Assembly (NCBI GenBank): GCA_038049695.1
Contig: CP142452.1
Location: 93,255,501-93,319,500 of the forward strand
Source of the DNA: Cinnamomum chago
Taxonomy: Eukaryota; Streptophyta; Magnoliopsida; Laurales; Lauraceae
DNA: 64,000 bases
Direction of reading: 5' to 3'
The translations under genes and the position numbers were made by a program. Below the pieces are notes generated by a model that saw only the letters and a list, made by a program, of their open reading frames with translations, was not told where the DNA came from and searched no databases. Shown one piece after another: positions 1 to 11,440 of the stretch (the first letter of the stretch is position 1; the number at the start of each line of letters is the position of its first letter).

Positions 1-1206
1 TTGGGTCACCAATGAGTGAGGCCAATTGTATGTCAACATCTCGGTGTCTTGGGTAAGTGGTAGTAGGTTTGTGCGAACATTCAATGGTCAAGATATAATC
101 TATCTCAATTATCCCCTTGTGCCAATTAATAGAATTATCATTGGTAAGTGTGCATCCAGTCCAATTAAGAGTTAATTAGATAGGTACTAATGATCACTAT
201 AATTAATTGGGGCTCAAGGATAATGAGATATGAATCCAATTTGGTGGACATGTCCAATTGATCCATGAATATAGATGGAGGTGCCTACTTGTGGTAATAG
301 GGAAGTTTAGGGTATTCTTTGTAATTTATTCTTAAGACTGGAGTGCAATTGCATTTATATAGTGGAGTTATTTACAATTAACTGTCAGTCCGGATTGCAC
401 ATGAGATGTGGGGTCGTGGTGTCCCAGTTGGAGTCGGCTTTCTATGAAATCCTAGTGGTCCCCACGCTAGCCCAAGTTATTAGAAAGTTACTAATTCTAC
501 TTGAACTCTAATAGGAATGAATTATAAAGTTACTATTTCTATTTAAAATAAGACTTCTAATAGTGGTAATAGTAGGTTACTATTTGTAATGAAAGTGAGA
601 CTTTTAATTATAATTAGAAATGAGAAAGTTACTAATTCTCAATGGAAGTGGGATTTCTAGTTTTAATTAGTAATAGGAGTTGCAAATCTATATATAGGGG
701 AACACCCCTTGGACGTCCACACCTATTCATTCCAAGCATTGGACGTCCAGCCCTAATTAGTGCAAGTGTTGCACGCCCATCTCCTCTCTCTCTTCTAATT
801 CTCTTCCGGATTACTTAGAGCTTCTAGTTATTTTCACTTGGAGATCTCACCCATCTTCTTAAGAAAAGAGAACTTATTCGGGACATAGCGTGGAAGACGA
901 TTGGGTCTTGGAGATTCTAATTTGTTAAGAAAGAAAAGTTCTTCATCCAACAAGTTGTCAACTTCTCCATTAGAGCACTATCGAGCGCCCAAGGTAAAAC
1001 CTATTCCTTGTATGTTGTAGATTTATTGTGGATGCATGCTAATGTTATTTTCTATCTTAGAGATAGTTATCTACTGATCTTGGTTGATGAGTTTGAGGAT
1101 TGGATCCTGGATTGGGTTTGAAGCCTTATGGATAATTAATCCCTACATCAAGTGGGTCAAAAAGTTTTTAAAACCTATCCACGAGGTCCACCTATTTCCA
1201 ACACAA
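1..1206 (+). other. Probable partial LTR or transcribed leader; no gene
   Basis: No coding region is convincing here. Seen directly: a TATA-like stretch near 690-698, a CT-rich leader near 780-800, two copies of the palindrome GGACGTCC near 711 and 752, and a donor-like AAGGTAAAAC near 990. This order (TATA, CT-rich leader, palindromic motifs, donor-like site) resembles the long LTRs at 18-27 kb and 54-57 kb. The left end is cut by the window, so terminal repeats cannot be checked. A retroelement leader is an inference. Confidence 0.3.
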
Positions 1207-1490
1207 CCTTTTTTGCCGGTGACAGTAGAAAATAAAAAAAAATCAATAGAAATGAATGAGAATGAGTATCCTATATGGGTCAAGTAATGTAGGATCGGTT
1301 AAAAACTTTTTTTCTTCTGGGGACAGTAAAAAATCAGAAATTCAATATAAATGAATGAGAATAAGTATCTTATATGGGTCAAGTAAGGTAGGATTGGTTA
1401 AAAACTTTTTTTTTTTGCCGGTGACAGTAGAAAATCATAAAATGAATAGAAATGAATGAGAATGAGTATCCTATATGGGTCAAGTAATGT
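1207..1490. repeat. Tandem repeat, about 101-bp unit, nearly three copies
   Basis: The landmark GACAGTA recurs at 1221, 1322 and 1423. Each copy runs from a T-rich run through GCCGGTGACAGTAG, AATGAATGAGAATGAG and CCTATATGGGTCAAGTAA. The copies differ by scattered substitutions and by T-run length. Nothing suggests coding. About 500 bp of plain AT-rich DNA without recognisable features follows. Confidence 0.8.
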
Positions 1491-2039
1491 AAAAAAGAAA
1501 TCAAATTAACAGAAGTAAGAAATATAAGTAATATACTCATATTCACTGAAATATCAAAAGAAAAAACTAAAGTGTTGCAAGAAATCTTATTAACAAAATA
1601 ACGCGTGCTCCATTTTCAATCACCCCGTAGCCGACTCATTTGTATGTATCCCACATATGCCTCCACATTCAAGATTACAAAGTTACGGTTGGTTTGTAGC
1701 AGAATAATTCTCCTATTCCAGTTATGTTTGTCAAAATAATTATTGTTTTGCTGACCAAAGTGAAAATCATCTCAAACATCCCTCTATTCACAAAAGCAAT
1801 ATTTCTCCTCTTTCTAAGTAGGCAGGCGCAAATCACTAGAGAAGCAATTTCAGCAGCAAGGGTTTGGAAACATGCCCACATATAGAAGAAACAACTCACA
1901 ATGCATACAACATATAGCATAAATCACAAACAACAGAATGCATAGGGAAGACAAGCATCAGGCCTAGCTAATTAACAAAAGGCCAAAGTCTCACTCTCTC
2001 CCTAAAACTATATCAGTCATCTATAAAATAATTAGTATA

Positions 2040-2232
2040 ATGATCTTGCAGCAAGCTGGGCTGGGCCTGAATGAGTTGGGTTGTTTTTGTCCAATCTCAA
2101 TCCCATTTTGGCAAGGCTTTTAAAATATTGTCCTAGCCCAGTCTACTAGGCTCAAACTTTTTTAAAAGCCCTATATTTTTGGGCTTGGGACGGGCCGGGT
2201 ACCTATTTCAATGTGTCCCATTGACAAGTCTA
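2040..2232. mobile_element. hAT-type MITE fragment ending CCCATTGACAAGTCTA
   Basis: A GGGCTGGGCC / GGGCCGGGT-rich stretch ends in CCCATTGACAAGTCTA at 2217-2232. This kind of terminus is familiar from non-autonomous hAT elements in plants. The next 8 bases, CTGCCAAG (2233-2240), match an unoccupied CTTCCAAG at 58372-58379 in the related block. A near-identical terminus (16630-16645) and half-site lie at another duplication edge. The left end of the element is not clear. Confidence 0.45.
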
Positions 2233-2240
2233 CTGCCAAG

Positions 2241-2646
2241 ATTTGTATGCAGTTAGGTTTGTACCATAAAAATGCTTATCATATACAGAAGTAAGAAATA
2301 TGAGACTCATACATGTGTCGTGCACTTTGTGAAGATCCAAATTGTTTCAAATATTTTGGCCAATCACAATAATTATGTTTGTAACAAATAAAAAAGTAAT
2401 TTTTAATACAACGGGGACCACATAACATGTACCAGTCAATTAGTACAAGATTGACTATTGGATTGGACACACGAAAAATGCGGTTAAATTATGTTTAACC
2501 AATTCGGTAATGAATGTAATTGTAGTTGTACTGGAAATTCATACTGCTACACGAGACCAAACTGCTCAACTAAGAAATTTTAATCACCCAAACATAGGCT
2601 TCATTGCACAAAAAATCAATTTATTGATGGATATTGCTAATTAATG
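2241..2646. repeat. Duplicated block P, copy 1 (direct copy at 58380-58796)
   Basis: The block starts ATTTGTATGCAGTTAGG and ends ATATTGCTAATTAATG. It aligns over its length, in the same orientation, with 58380-58796. The first 145 bases differ at roughly 11 positions by eye, plus one small indel, so about 7 % divergence. At 58 kb the block directly follows the IPK downstream flank; here it follows a hAT terminus instead. No convincing coding region is seen in either copy. Confidence 0.85.
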
Positions 2647-2651
2647 GTTAT

Positions 2652-4615
2652 GCTCACGAGAGTAATCGAGTGTTCCCACCACATATGAAGAGGCAGTTTG
2701 AATTGAATGACAAAGCGGGAATTAGATTAAACAAGACTGTTAGCTCATGTGTGGTAGAGGTAGGGGGCATGAGAATTTGACATGGTTAGCAAAAGATGCA
2801 AGAAATTACCTAGATAAACTCAAATGCTTAGAACTCAAGGAAGGGGATGCCGAGGCAATGCTAAGCTATTTCAAAAAAAAAAAAAAAATGTAACAAGACA
2901 ACGGATTCTTTTTTTATGTCATGGATCTTGATATAGAGCATCGAGTAAGGAACATTTATTGGGCTGACGCGAGGAGTAGAGCAGCATTCGCTAAATTTGG
3001 TGATGTGGTCATGTTTGACACCACTTATTTGGTTAACAAATATGATATGCCTTTCGCTCCTTTTGTGGGTGTGAATCACCATGGACAGTCAATACTTTTA
3101 GGTTGTGGATTGATATCACGAGAGGACACAGATACATTTGTATGGTTGTTTCAGTCTTGGTTTGATTGCATGTCTTGGTGTCCTCCTAATGCCATAATCA
3201 CCGACCAAGATAAGGCCATACAAAATGCGATAGGAATAGTATTTCCTAAAGCACGACATCGGTGGCGTTTGTGGCATATCTTGAAAAAGGTACGCCTGAA
3301 AAATTGAGGGGGTATAATGACTACGATTCAATTAAATCTCATCTTAATGTTATCTATGATTCGATGAAAAAAGAGGAGTTTGAAGAGAATTTGGCCAAGT
3401 TTGTAGGGGCATATCAGTTAGAGGACAACGAATGGCTAGCTGGATTGTATGAGGAGAGGTACCGATGGGTGCCAACATTTATGAAAAATATTTTTTGGGC
3501 AGGAATGTCAACAACCCAGCATAGTGAGACATGTATGCCTTTTTTTATGACTACATCAATTCTAAGACCACCTTGAAGCAATTTGTTGAGCAATATGATA
3601 ATGCTTTGTCTAAGAATGCGCAACTAGGGCCGGCTCTACCATGAAGCAAGGAAAGCCCTTGCTTTAGGGCCCAAAAAATATGGCCCCAAAAATGCAAAAC
3701 ATAAGGCCCGATAATAGCAACTGGCATCTTTTCAAATTCCAAAACAACAACTGACATCTTTTTATTTCACCCTTAAAATAAGGCCACATGATAACTTTCT
3801 CTTGAAAAGATATAATTAAGATCTTCATAATTTCCTCTTGTCCAACCAATTCTCTAGATCACCTCTTCGGGGCCCTTACTCTCTCCCTATATTTTTTTTT
3901 GCCTATTTGTGTCCACTTTTAAAAGGTTTGACCAATGCTTGAAGCTTTAGCTTATGAGAAAGTTGTGATTTAATTACTAATAGCAAAACATAAGGCCCCA
4001 TAATAGCAACTACAATCTTTTCAAATTCCAAAAAAAAAAAGACTTAATTAGTAATTCTGCATCACAAAAAATCAAGAAAAATAGATTTTAAATAAAATAT
4101 TTATAATAATATTAAAAAATAAAAAAGGCCTCATTTAGGATTTTTGCTTCAGGCCTGAAATTGTCTTAAGCCGGCCCTGGGTGCAACTAGAAGCTAAGGA
4201 AGACAGTCGTTGTTTCAATATATACATTCCATGTGTGACCCCTTATGAGTTTGAGAGGCAATTTCAAGAAGCGTATACTCTTAGTAAATTTAAGGAGTTT
4301 CATAATGAAATAGCTGGTAAGATCCGTTGCAAAATGTCCTCGGCTAAGATAGGAGGACTTTTCAGAATTTGAAGTAGAGGAAGATGTGATAGTAGGAGAA
4401 AAAAATATCCGCCTTTTACTTTCCATGTTCATTTTAATGAGATATCAAGAGAAACTAATTGTACTTGCCGGTTGTTTGAGTTTAGAGGTATTCTCTATAA
4501 GCATATAATCGTTTTTATTTGAAGAAGAAGGTTGATCATATACCGGGAAAATACATTTTAGAAAGTTGGAGTAAAACAGTGAGAAGACCTGTCAGAATGA
4601 AATATGCGAAGAAGA
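2652..4615 (+). pseudogene. FAR1-RELATED SEQUENCE (FRS) transposase-type gene, decayed
   Basis: FRS/FAR1/FHY3 proteins descend from Mutator-like transposases; domesticated members are light-signalling transcription factors in the nucleus. Seen in order: an N-terminal stretch with KRQFELNDKAGIRLNK and GHENLTWLAKDARNY near 2680-2800; the MULE transposase domain at 2921-3307 with IYWADARSRAAF, FDTTYLVNKYDMPFAPFVG and NAIITDQDKAI; its continuation at 3262-3576 in another frame with ERYRWVPTFMKN; a middle part at 4181-4372; and a SWIM-type CRLFEFRGI with a PGKYILESW-like tail near 4465-4590. The frame changes several times. A run of about 17 A near 2871-2888 replaces codons, and a hAT MITE splits the gene at about 3630-4182. 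No intact protein is possible. It could be a relic host FRS gene or a relic MULE. Confidence 0.85.
3629..4183. mobile_element. hAT-like MITE inserted in the FRS pseudogene
   Basis: The ends are inverted: GGGCCGGCTCTACC on the left, and CTTAAGCCGGCCCTGGG on the right, whose complement carries AGGGCCGGCT. The flanks CGCAACTA (left) and TGCAACTA (right) form an 8-bp target duplication with one mismatch. Removing the insert rejoins FRS codons reading NAQLEAKED. There is no transposase inside. The interior is AT-rich and contains a second partial copy of its own motif (AACATAAGGCCC at about 3699 and 3985). Confidence 0.75.
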
Positions 4616-4619
4616 ACAT

Positions 4620-5455
4620 TGTTGCTCTCTTATGTTGATTTGAGTTAGAATTTGGCCGTCTTGTATTTGGAATTTTATTTGTGGTATTCGAATCTGGATT
4701 TTAATGGGGATGTTGCAATGTATTCTGGTTTGAGTCTTGGATTTTGATGTTGGCAGATGTTGGAAATGGATATGGATTCCAGAATATGGGAAATTGATTT
4801 AGATTTAACTCTTGTAGTGTGATGTTACTAGTGTTGTTACTGTATCTATTTTAGTTGTTATAGTGGATTTGTCTCTGTTGAAATGTTCTTAGTTGTTATA
4901 GTGGATAAGTCACTTTCCTATCTGATTCTGACCTCTTTTTCTGCAGATAACCATGTTTTATGTGCATATGTTTATTAAGTTCATTAGTTTAAATATGTAA
5001 ACTTGTTTCTGATGGGTTCCAATTTGGGGTCTTTCCTGACTTGATTTTCTCTAGTTTATGGGTGGTCCCAATTGTTTTGAGTGGACAATTCGCACTACCA
5101 AATGTAGTCTGTACAATGTTAGATGCTTCAGTGGGGTGACTGACTTTTGCCATAAAAATAAGTCAAGACTGTTTGGGGAAGTTGATTCTGTATCTTTTGT
5201 ATGTAGTGTCTGTTATCTTCCAAATTTCTATTAGGATTCAGGTTAGGAGTTTGCATGATCCTGACAGTTGCTGCGACTGGTGCATAGTTTGTTGTGACTG
5301 TGTTGGAAAAGTGTTAAAATATTAAGAATATTCTTTCTCACCATGTCTATTGCAAGCTCTTTCCAGGTGGGTTCTCTATTTTCAATTAAAAGTGTTGTGT
5401 TAATGCTATTATTTTTGTTCTTTAATCTGATTGGGTTTGTGGGTTTCTATCTTTT
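4620..5455. other. Gene-poor stretch, possibly intron
   Basis: No coding region or element terminus was recognised. The sequence is T-rich with TTTTTGTTTCAG at its right end, so it may be an intron preceding the exon at 5465, or simply intergenic DNA. Confidence 0.3.
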
Positions 5456-5464
5456 TTGTTTCAG

Positions 5465-5668
5465 GCTCTGTCCAATTTCTCACTGAAGAAAGCAGAGAAG
5501 AAAGAAGGTATAAGCCGGATGTCAATTTCAAAGCCGACCAAGGAGGAGAAGAAAGAGAGTGAAAAGTCACCCCAGGTGCAGATTAGGAAGATGAGACAGA
5601 GCCCATTGTGTTTTGCACCTGAATTTGATGGGTTGCACTCCTTCGAGACTCTTGTTTCTCACTCATAA
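5465..5668 (+). CDS. Possible terminal exon of an unrecognised gene
   Basis: A T-rich tract ending TTTTTGTTTCAG at 5453-5464 looks like a splice acceptor. It is followed by an open frame beginning ALSNFSLKKAEKKEG, with a lysine/glutamate-rich middle, ending in FAPEFDGLHSFETLV and a stop at 5666-5668. The composition (charged, low complexity, then a conserved-looking hydrophobic C-terminal motif) is typical of the last exon of a plant protein, but I do not recognise the family. No upstream exons were identified. It could be a genuine gene end, a captured fragment or a relic. Confidence 0.35.
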   Translation, partial: ALSNFSLKKAEKKEGISRMSISKPTKEEKKESEKSPQVQIRKMRQSPLCFAPEFDGLHSFETLVSHS

Positions 5669-6041
5669 ATCACCTTGTATTTTTTATTTTTTTTATTGAA
5701 TTCATATCTTGCTTGGGCAAGAAGAATGTACATTTGAAAATTTCTTTCAGAATTATTTCAATTGGATTCGGCCAAGTTTGTTTCTGATTTGAGTCGGTTG
5801 ATGTGAAAGGAAAATTTGATTTATGATTGTTGGGATGTAATCGAAATTAATATTTTTCACATATAGTTCATTAACATTGTCATGTTGGGTGTTCTAAAAT
5901 TCAAGGAGTTTCCTTATTTTGACAGGGCTTACACCTGTTTGGCAGTTGGAATGGATGTTCCCATGGGTGAACATTTTGATATGGATTTTTATTCACAGAG
6001 TTTTTATTCTCTTGTGGATGGTGACTAGTCTATTGTAACTG

Positions 6042-6423
6042 TGTTGGAAAAGTACGCAAGTTGAAAACATCGCAAACGTGATTGTATCAAGTTAAAAAAA
6101 CAACAGATTTTAAGTTCATAATATGGACTTTGAAAGTTCCAAATTTTAATGAAAAAATACGTCGGGAAGTGAGTTAACCAGAGCCCCAAACAAGGGTAAT
6201 CAGCAACGTGGCAACAGGTTTGACCCTTCTAAGTTGGAAAAGTGCGCGAGTTGAAAACATCGCAAACGTGATTGTATCATCATGAAAAATAGCAGACTTG
6301 AACTTTATAATATGGACTTTGGAAGCCTCAGATTTCAGCCAAAAAAATCCTTCGGAAAGTGGGTTAACCAGTGCCCTAAACAAGGGGTACTCAGCAAGCT
6401 CGTAGCATATTTGACCCAACTAT
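6042..6423. repeat. Two-copy tandem repeat, about 191-bp unit
   Basis: GTTGGAAAAGTNCGC followed by GTTGAAAACATCGCAAACG begins both copies, at about 6042 and 6233. Both continue through ATAATATGGACTTTG and GTTAACCAG. The copies differ by many substitutions, so the duplication is not recent. The motif TGTGTTGGAAAAGT also occurs alone near 5299. Confidence 0.75.
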
Positions 6424-7009
6424 TTTGTAAGTCAATTTGTATTGCAAAAGGATTGGTTCAGTGGGTCCGGGCTGCTACATGCATGTAAGATTAAATTGTG
6501 TATTAATTAGGATCAAACAACCTTTAATAACCTTGCCCCCAATCAACAGAACTGCATTGTTTTCAGTGACCCAATATTTCTCAATGTACATACACCATTC
6601 AGGAGTTTCAATCACTTTCTACTCTTTCTATTTTTAGTTTTCTCTTTAAATGGAATCAACGAGAATACCTGCCTTTGGGTCTCTTTAGACAAAATCTAAC
6701 AAGATTCAATATGCCAAATAAAGCATACTCTTTCAGCTGCTCAAAAGATGAGACGATAAAATGAAATAAACAGGAACCCACGGATTGCAACAGAATGAAG
6801 GTGCTCAATCAAGCAAGCAATTGGTGATTCATTCATTCATCATATTCCTATATAATCAGATACAAAAATAAGTGATTCATTCATTCACCCCAAATACAAT
6901 TGGTTCATAAAACAGCAGCATCCATTAATCAAAGAAAAAAAAAACCAAAATCAGTCTATCATTTCACCTATCCCTTCCATAATAGTAGCTTCCAATCAGG
7001 AATAGTACA

Positions 7010-7186
7010 TGATGGATGCTACATTCAACGCTAGTACCACAACCAGGACACTGTAAACAATCAGAACAATCGTGAAGACTCGACAAATTTGTTCAAGCTT
7101 CTCCAATCTTGTAATAACATTTGCCACACAACTCTCAGCTTTAGGGGGCATAGTGCGGAGTACTCTAGCAAGGGTATGGGTGATTG
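7010..7186 (-). CDS. Possible terminal exon with one membrane span, unrecognised
   Basis: On the minus strand an open frame of just under 60 residues runs from an acceptor-like CTTGCTAG to a TGA. It carries VANVITRLEKLEQICRVF and then a strongly hydrophobic stretch, IVLIVYSVLVVVLALNVAS, compatible with a tail-anchor-like membrane helix. A short coiled-coil-like segment followed by a terminal membrane helix is a plausible protein end. No partner exons were found and the family is not recognised. The frame may be fortuitous. Confidence 0.25.
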
Positions 7187-7189
7187 ACC

Positions 7190-7511
7190 ATTGATCTCAC
7201 ATATTCATCACAACAACCAATGAAGTTGTTGCATTCATGTTTTTTCCTCTTGCAAATAATGGCAAATATATGTCGTTAGTTGGTACATATTTGTCCATAT
7301 CCAAAAATTAAAAAAAATTGAAAATAAGAAAAATGGCTAAATATATTGCATTCTTACCAATGGTCGTGGACATGAATAATACTGTCTACCATAATTATTC
7401 GTTGATCACGAAACCTTGACCACACAGTTCCCGAGGCCAATTCGAATTTCCAGTAAAAGGATATGAAGCCATTTACTTCAAGTTCTTCAAAAAAAAAAAA
7501 AAAGTAAATGC

Positions 7512-7555
<44 letters not shown>

Positions 7556-9290
7556 GTAAATGTGACTTTGACAACAGCCTTATGATTGCTCCCAAAGTAA
7601 ATTCTGAACCCCAATCTAGTACAACAGTAAAAAGAAACAAATTGGAAGAACACTATAATTACATCATGTCCTTTTCCCCAATGCCTAATTTGGCAATACA
7701 ACTCAGTCTGGCAGTTTGCAAAGCTTGGGCCATTGAATATATAATTTGAGAAGACATCTAATGCTGTGGCTTATTAGCCTTGCCAGCTTGCCTTGTCCTT
7801 AGCCAATGTAAAGGTATATGATAGCACCCTAATAATCTACTCATATATTAGTGACAAGATAAATAAGTAAAACTAAATTAGTTTTTAAAAGCATACATGT
7901 TCCTTGGAAGATTGTATCTCAGCCACGTTTAGGTCTCACTTGGATGTGAGGGATCCTGCTCTTAAAATAGAAAATGGGGGACTCTTTGGGATTCTGTCGT
8001 TTGAAGTTCTGAAAAGATTTCTATGTGATCCTCATTCCCATGCTCTTTTGAGGAATCCTCATGTCCAATTGAAAACCTATCAATCCTCATTACCAGAGCT
8101 TATCATTGTTTATATGGTTTTTTAGGTATTATATCAGTTATCCAAACAAAAGCCATTCGAATTGGAATCCAGATGACTTCAGGTGTCCATGGGTACTAGG
8201 TGCCTTACATCCGGTTCCTGGTCCTGACTTGAATGGTTATCATAATCCAAACAAAAGCCATTCTGAATAAACTCTGCTGATGAAGTTAACAGGCTTAAAA
8301 GAGTTTCAGCTGATAGCAGCAACATTTGGCCCCATTTGCATTTTTTCTTTAAATGAAAAAATCTATTAAATCCCACAAAGATGAATTAAGCAGTCAAAAC
8401 AGAAACATTAATAAGTATCAAACTAGTTTACATTAACATCATCTTGCATATGGTCCATCTTTGGTAGGAACAGTATGTGGGTGTTTGATCACCTAAAAAA
8501 AAAAAAAACAAACAAACATAAACAGAAAAACAAACAAACAAACAAAAACCCAAAACCGCCCCTCACAAAGGCTAGGTTCTTGCCAAAAATCCCAAAATCA
8601 CCTCCACAAATCACAAAGCATACACACACATACACTAGAGCAGTAAAAAAAATTATAAATTTTGAAAAAACCTCGTCTGCTCCCAGCAAAGGATTATCCA
8701 ATCTAATAACAATCAATAAATCTCAATAGAGGATTTTCTCCCAATTGTTTCAAAATGATTTTGTCAAGGGTTCTCCCATTGTGCAGCCACCCACAATAAA
8801 ATCAAGGACTGGGATTTCCATTCCCTACATAAGGTAAGCTTACTCTTCCACTCCTCACCATCTCAATGGCTGCCCTTAGCCAAAACCGTGCCCCAAACCC
8901 CCTCATTTCATAACTGCGCCTCAAAAAAGAAAATAAGATGAAAGAAATGGAAGGAGAAGAAGGTAAGTGGGGCCCACATACCCGGGCGTCGAAGGACTCA
9001 TGCGCTGCTCCTCTCTCGTCCTTTCTCCTCCTCTTTCCTCCTTCCGTTTTCCCGCTCTCACCTTACCAGAAACAACAAGGAGGCGCTTCGATGTGGGAGG
9101 GAGGCGCTGCGATGGTAAGAAGGAGAGAGAGATGCTGCTGCGTGGAGGCAGAGCCGTGGGGAGGGAGGCGCTGCAATGAAGAGCGAGAGAGATAGCTGGA
9201 TGATGTCTAAGGCATATTGTTTTCTTCTCGAGACAAGAACGAAAACATTAAAAAGGATTCAGCGGGATACAAAAGCTCGGGCGGGCTTTT
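7190..9290. other. No gene recognised; low-complexity patches
   Basis: This stretch holds a (GA)n tract at about 7515-7553, A-rich low-complexity DNA at about 8496-8560, and a GC-richer purine-biased patch at about 8938-9190. That patch is open in two frames but has no recognisable protein features. No splice-supported gene structure or element ends were recognised. Confidence 0.4.
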
Positions 9291-9299
9291 GGTCCAACT

Positions 9300-9809
9300 A
9301 GGGATGGCACGCGGGTGAATCGGCCCGGATTTTAAGCATATCATACCCGATTTCCGAAATTCTTTATTTTTTTGAATCTGCTCCGAAATTCATCGGGGGT
9401 TATTTTGATTGTACCAAAACCGAATCCTATGGGTTTCAGTTTTTCTCCGATCCGAACCGCCCCCGCACAATAATTCGAGTTTTACCCGAACCCGCACCGA
9501 CCCGCCCAACCTCAATTTAGTTTTTGCTTTGTGTGTGTGTGTGTGTGTGAACAAGATAGTAAAAATCCTTCCAAAATTTGAAAGCATATCAAGCAAGGAT
9601 ACAATTCAGGATAGTTTTATATATATTTCGGGTTCGGGTTGGGGTTCTGGGCGGTGAGTAATATATACCAAATTCGTACCTAATCCAGTCGGGGATTTTA
9701 AAATTAATACCAAACCCGCTCCACGGGTGAAAAAAAGGGATAAAAACCGTCCCCAAAAGGTCGGTTTGGGTCGGGTATCCATCGGTTTCGGAAAAAATTG
9801 CCATCCTTA
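9300..9809. mobile_element. hAT-type MITE with target duplication
   Basis: The termini are inverted: AGGGATGGCA on the left and TGCCATCCTTA on the right. The 9 bases GGTCCAACT flank both sides exactly (9291-9299 and 9810-9818); 8 of them would be the normal hAT target duplication. The interior is rich in GGGTTCGGGT / ACCCGAACCCG motifs, as is common in this plant MITE type, and contains a short (GT)n run near 9532. It has no coding capacity. Confidence 0.85.
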
Positions 9810-10116
9810 GGTCCAACTCATCATCCAACTGGACATCCAGCTCGGATCAGGCTGGAATTCCGGCAACTAGTCAGGCTCCATATACATATACTTATCAAAA
9901 AGTCTATTTGAACAAACTTTTTGGCCAGAATTTTGGACAACCCCTATGATATCCTTTGAATATCTTTGAATATCTAATATTCAAAGGACATGGGTTGTCC
10001 AGATAGCACTATTGTATACTTATTGTAAACTTATGGTCCAACGACTTCACGCATTCTTCCCACGACCACTCCAGGTGGAGTTCCGGCAACCAGGCTCCAT
10101 AGACTTATTGTAAACT

Positions 10117-11440
10117 TCCAGTCCACTGACTGCATGGATTCTTCCGACGACCACTGGTAGGTGTGAGTAATGACTTGACTGGGGTGAGTACTGACTTGAC
10201 TATGTATGATAACTATCTGTTTTCTAATCCGTCCGTTTGATACCCCACCAATTGGATGGTCCAGATCACCCGATGATGCTGCCACGTGGTAGATAAAAGA
10301 TAGAGGTGAAAGAGGACAACCTGACCATGACGAACCAGAGAGACTAAATATGCACTCAATTGGAAGTCAATGGCAGCTGCTATTGTGCTCCTCCCTCAGC
10401 TAACGTGCACCTCTCAGGATCCGATCAAACAGATATTCTCTTCTTCTTCTTCTTCTCCTTCTTTCTTCCTTCAATCCAACGAGTAGAAACCCTAGCTTTT
10501 CTTCTCCCTCATCTTCTTCTTCTTCGTGTTCTTCTTTCAATTCAACGAGCAAAAAACCCTAACTTTTCTTCTTCTTCTTCCAATTCGACAAGTAGAAACC
10601 CTAGTTCCCTTTCTAGTCTTCCTTTTTTACTTCCAGTTCGACGAGGAGAAACCCTAGCGCAGCCATGGCGAGAGGAAGAACACGGCAAAGCGAGAAGAAG
10701 GGGATCTGCAATCAGATCTACGCAATCATCTTCTTCTGCTGCATCGCAGCTGCCGTTGTCGCGGAAGACGACGTCCGCTGCCTCCAAGGAGTGAAATCAA
10801 TAGATTCGCAGAACAAGCTCGACTGGAATTTCTCGAACAGCACCGTCGGATTTATCTGCCACTTCGTCGGCGCCACCTGCTGGAACGAGAACGAGAACGA
10901 GGGCCGGCTGATCGATCTCCGCCTCCCGAGAATGGGACTCTCCGGTGAGATCCCGAGCTCCTTGCAGTACTGCAAGAGCATGAACACGCTCGATCTCTCC
11001 AACAACGCCTTGACCGGAGCGATCCCCACCGAGATCTGTGATTGGCTGCCGTATCTCGTCAATCTGGATTTATCCAGTAACCGCTTCTCCGGGCCGATTC
11101 CGCCGGAGCTCTTCAACTGCAAGTACCTCAACACGCTCCGTCTCAACGACAACGAGCTTTCTGGAAATATCCCCTACCAGCTCTCCCGCCTCAACCGCCT
11201 CAAGAAGCTCTCCGTCGCCAACAACCGCCTCTCCGGCACGATACCGGCCTTTCTCTCCGAATTCGAACCGGCGGACTTTGATGGCAACGACCTCTGCGGT
11301 GACCCGCTCGGATCGAACTGCAGCGGCGGGCTGCGCAAGACCAGCCTCATCATCATCATCGCCGCCGGGATCTCCGGCGCCGGGGCGTCACTGCTGCTGG
11401 GATTCGTTCTCTGGCGGTGGTGCTTCGTCCGATCCGCCCA
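10117..11440 (+). repeat. Duplicated BIR block, copy 1 (direct copy at 62007-63312)
   Basis: The block includes promoter, leader and the 5' coding part of the BIR gene. It aligns with 62007-63312 at about 98 % identity by eye, with a similar figure in non-coding upstream DNA and in coding DNA. It ends abruptly at about 11438-11440, after codons for the juxtamembrane Arg-Ser, where the pararetrovirus-like sequence begins. It appears much younger than the block P and IPK duplications. Confidence 0.9.
10170..10664 (+). promoter_or_regulatory. BIR copy 1 promoter and leader: W-boxes, G-box, telo-box repeats
   Basis: Two TTGACT W-box cores lie at 10175-10180 and 10196-10201; copy 2 lacks both. 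A palindromic G-box, CACGTG, lies at 10283-10288. The leader at about 10478-10664 is built of four imperfect units, each with a CAATTCGACGAG-like start and a telo-box AAACCCTA (10487, 10554, 10596, 10649), separated by CTT-rich DNA. W-boxes bind WRKY factors, and telo-boxes are linked to TRB-type factors in plants. Their use here is inferred. Confidence 0.6.

Noticed and set aside
1675-1920. Minus-strand 81-codon frame with hydrophobic stretches
   Set aside because: No family motifs or splice support; AT-rich surroundings give such frames by chance.
8938-9195. Purine-rich GC-rich open frames
   Set aside because: Overlapping frames without motifs; likely composition only.
10360-10794. Open frame starting upstream of the BIR start codon (similar one at 62231)
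   Set aside because: Covers the CTT-rich leader in a different frame from the LRR protein; low-complexity peptide.
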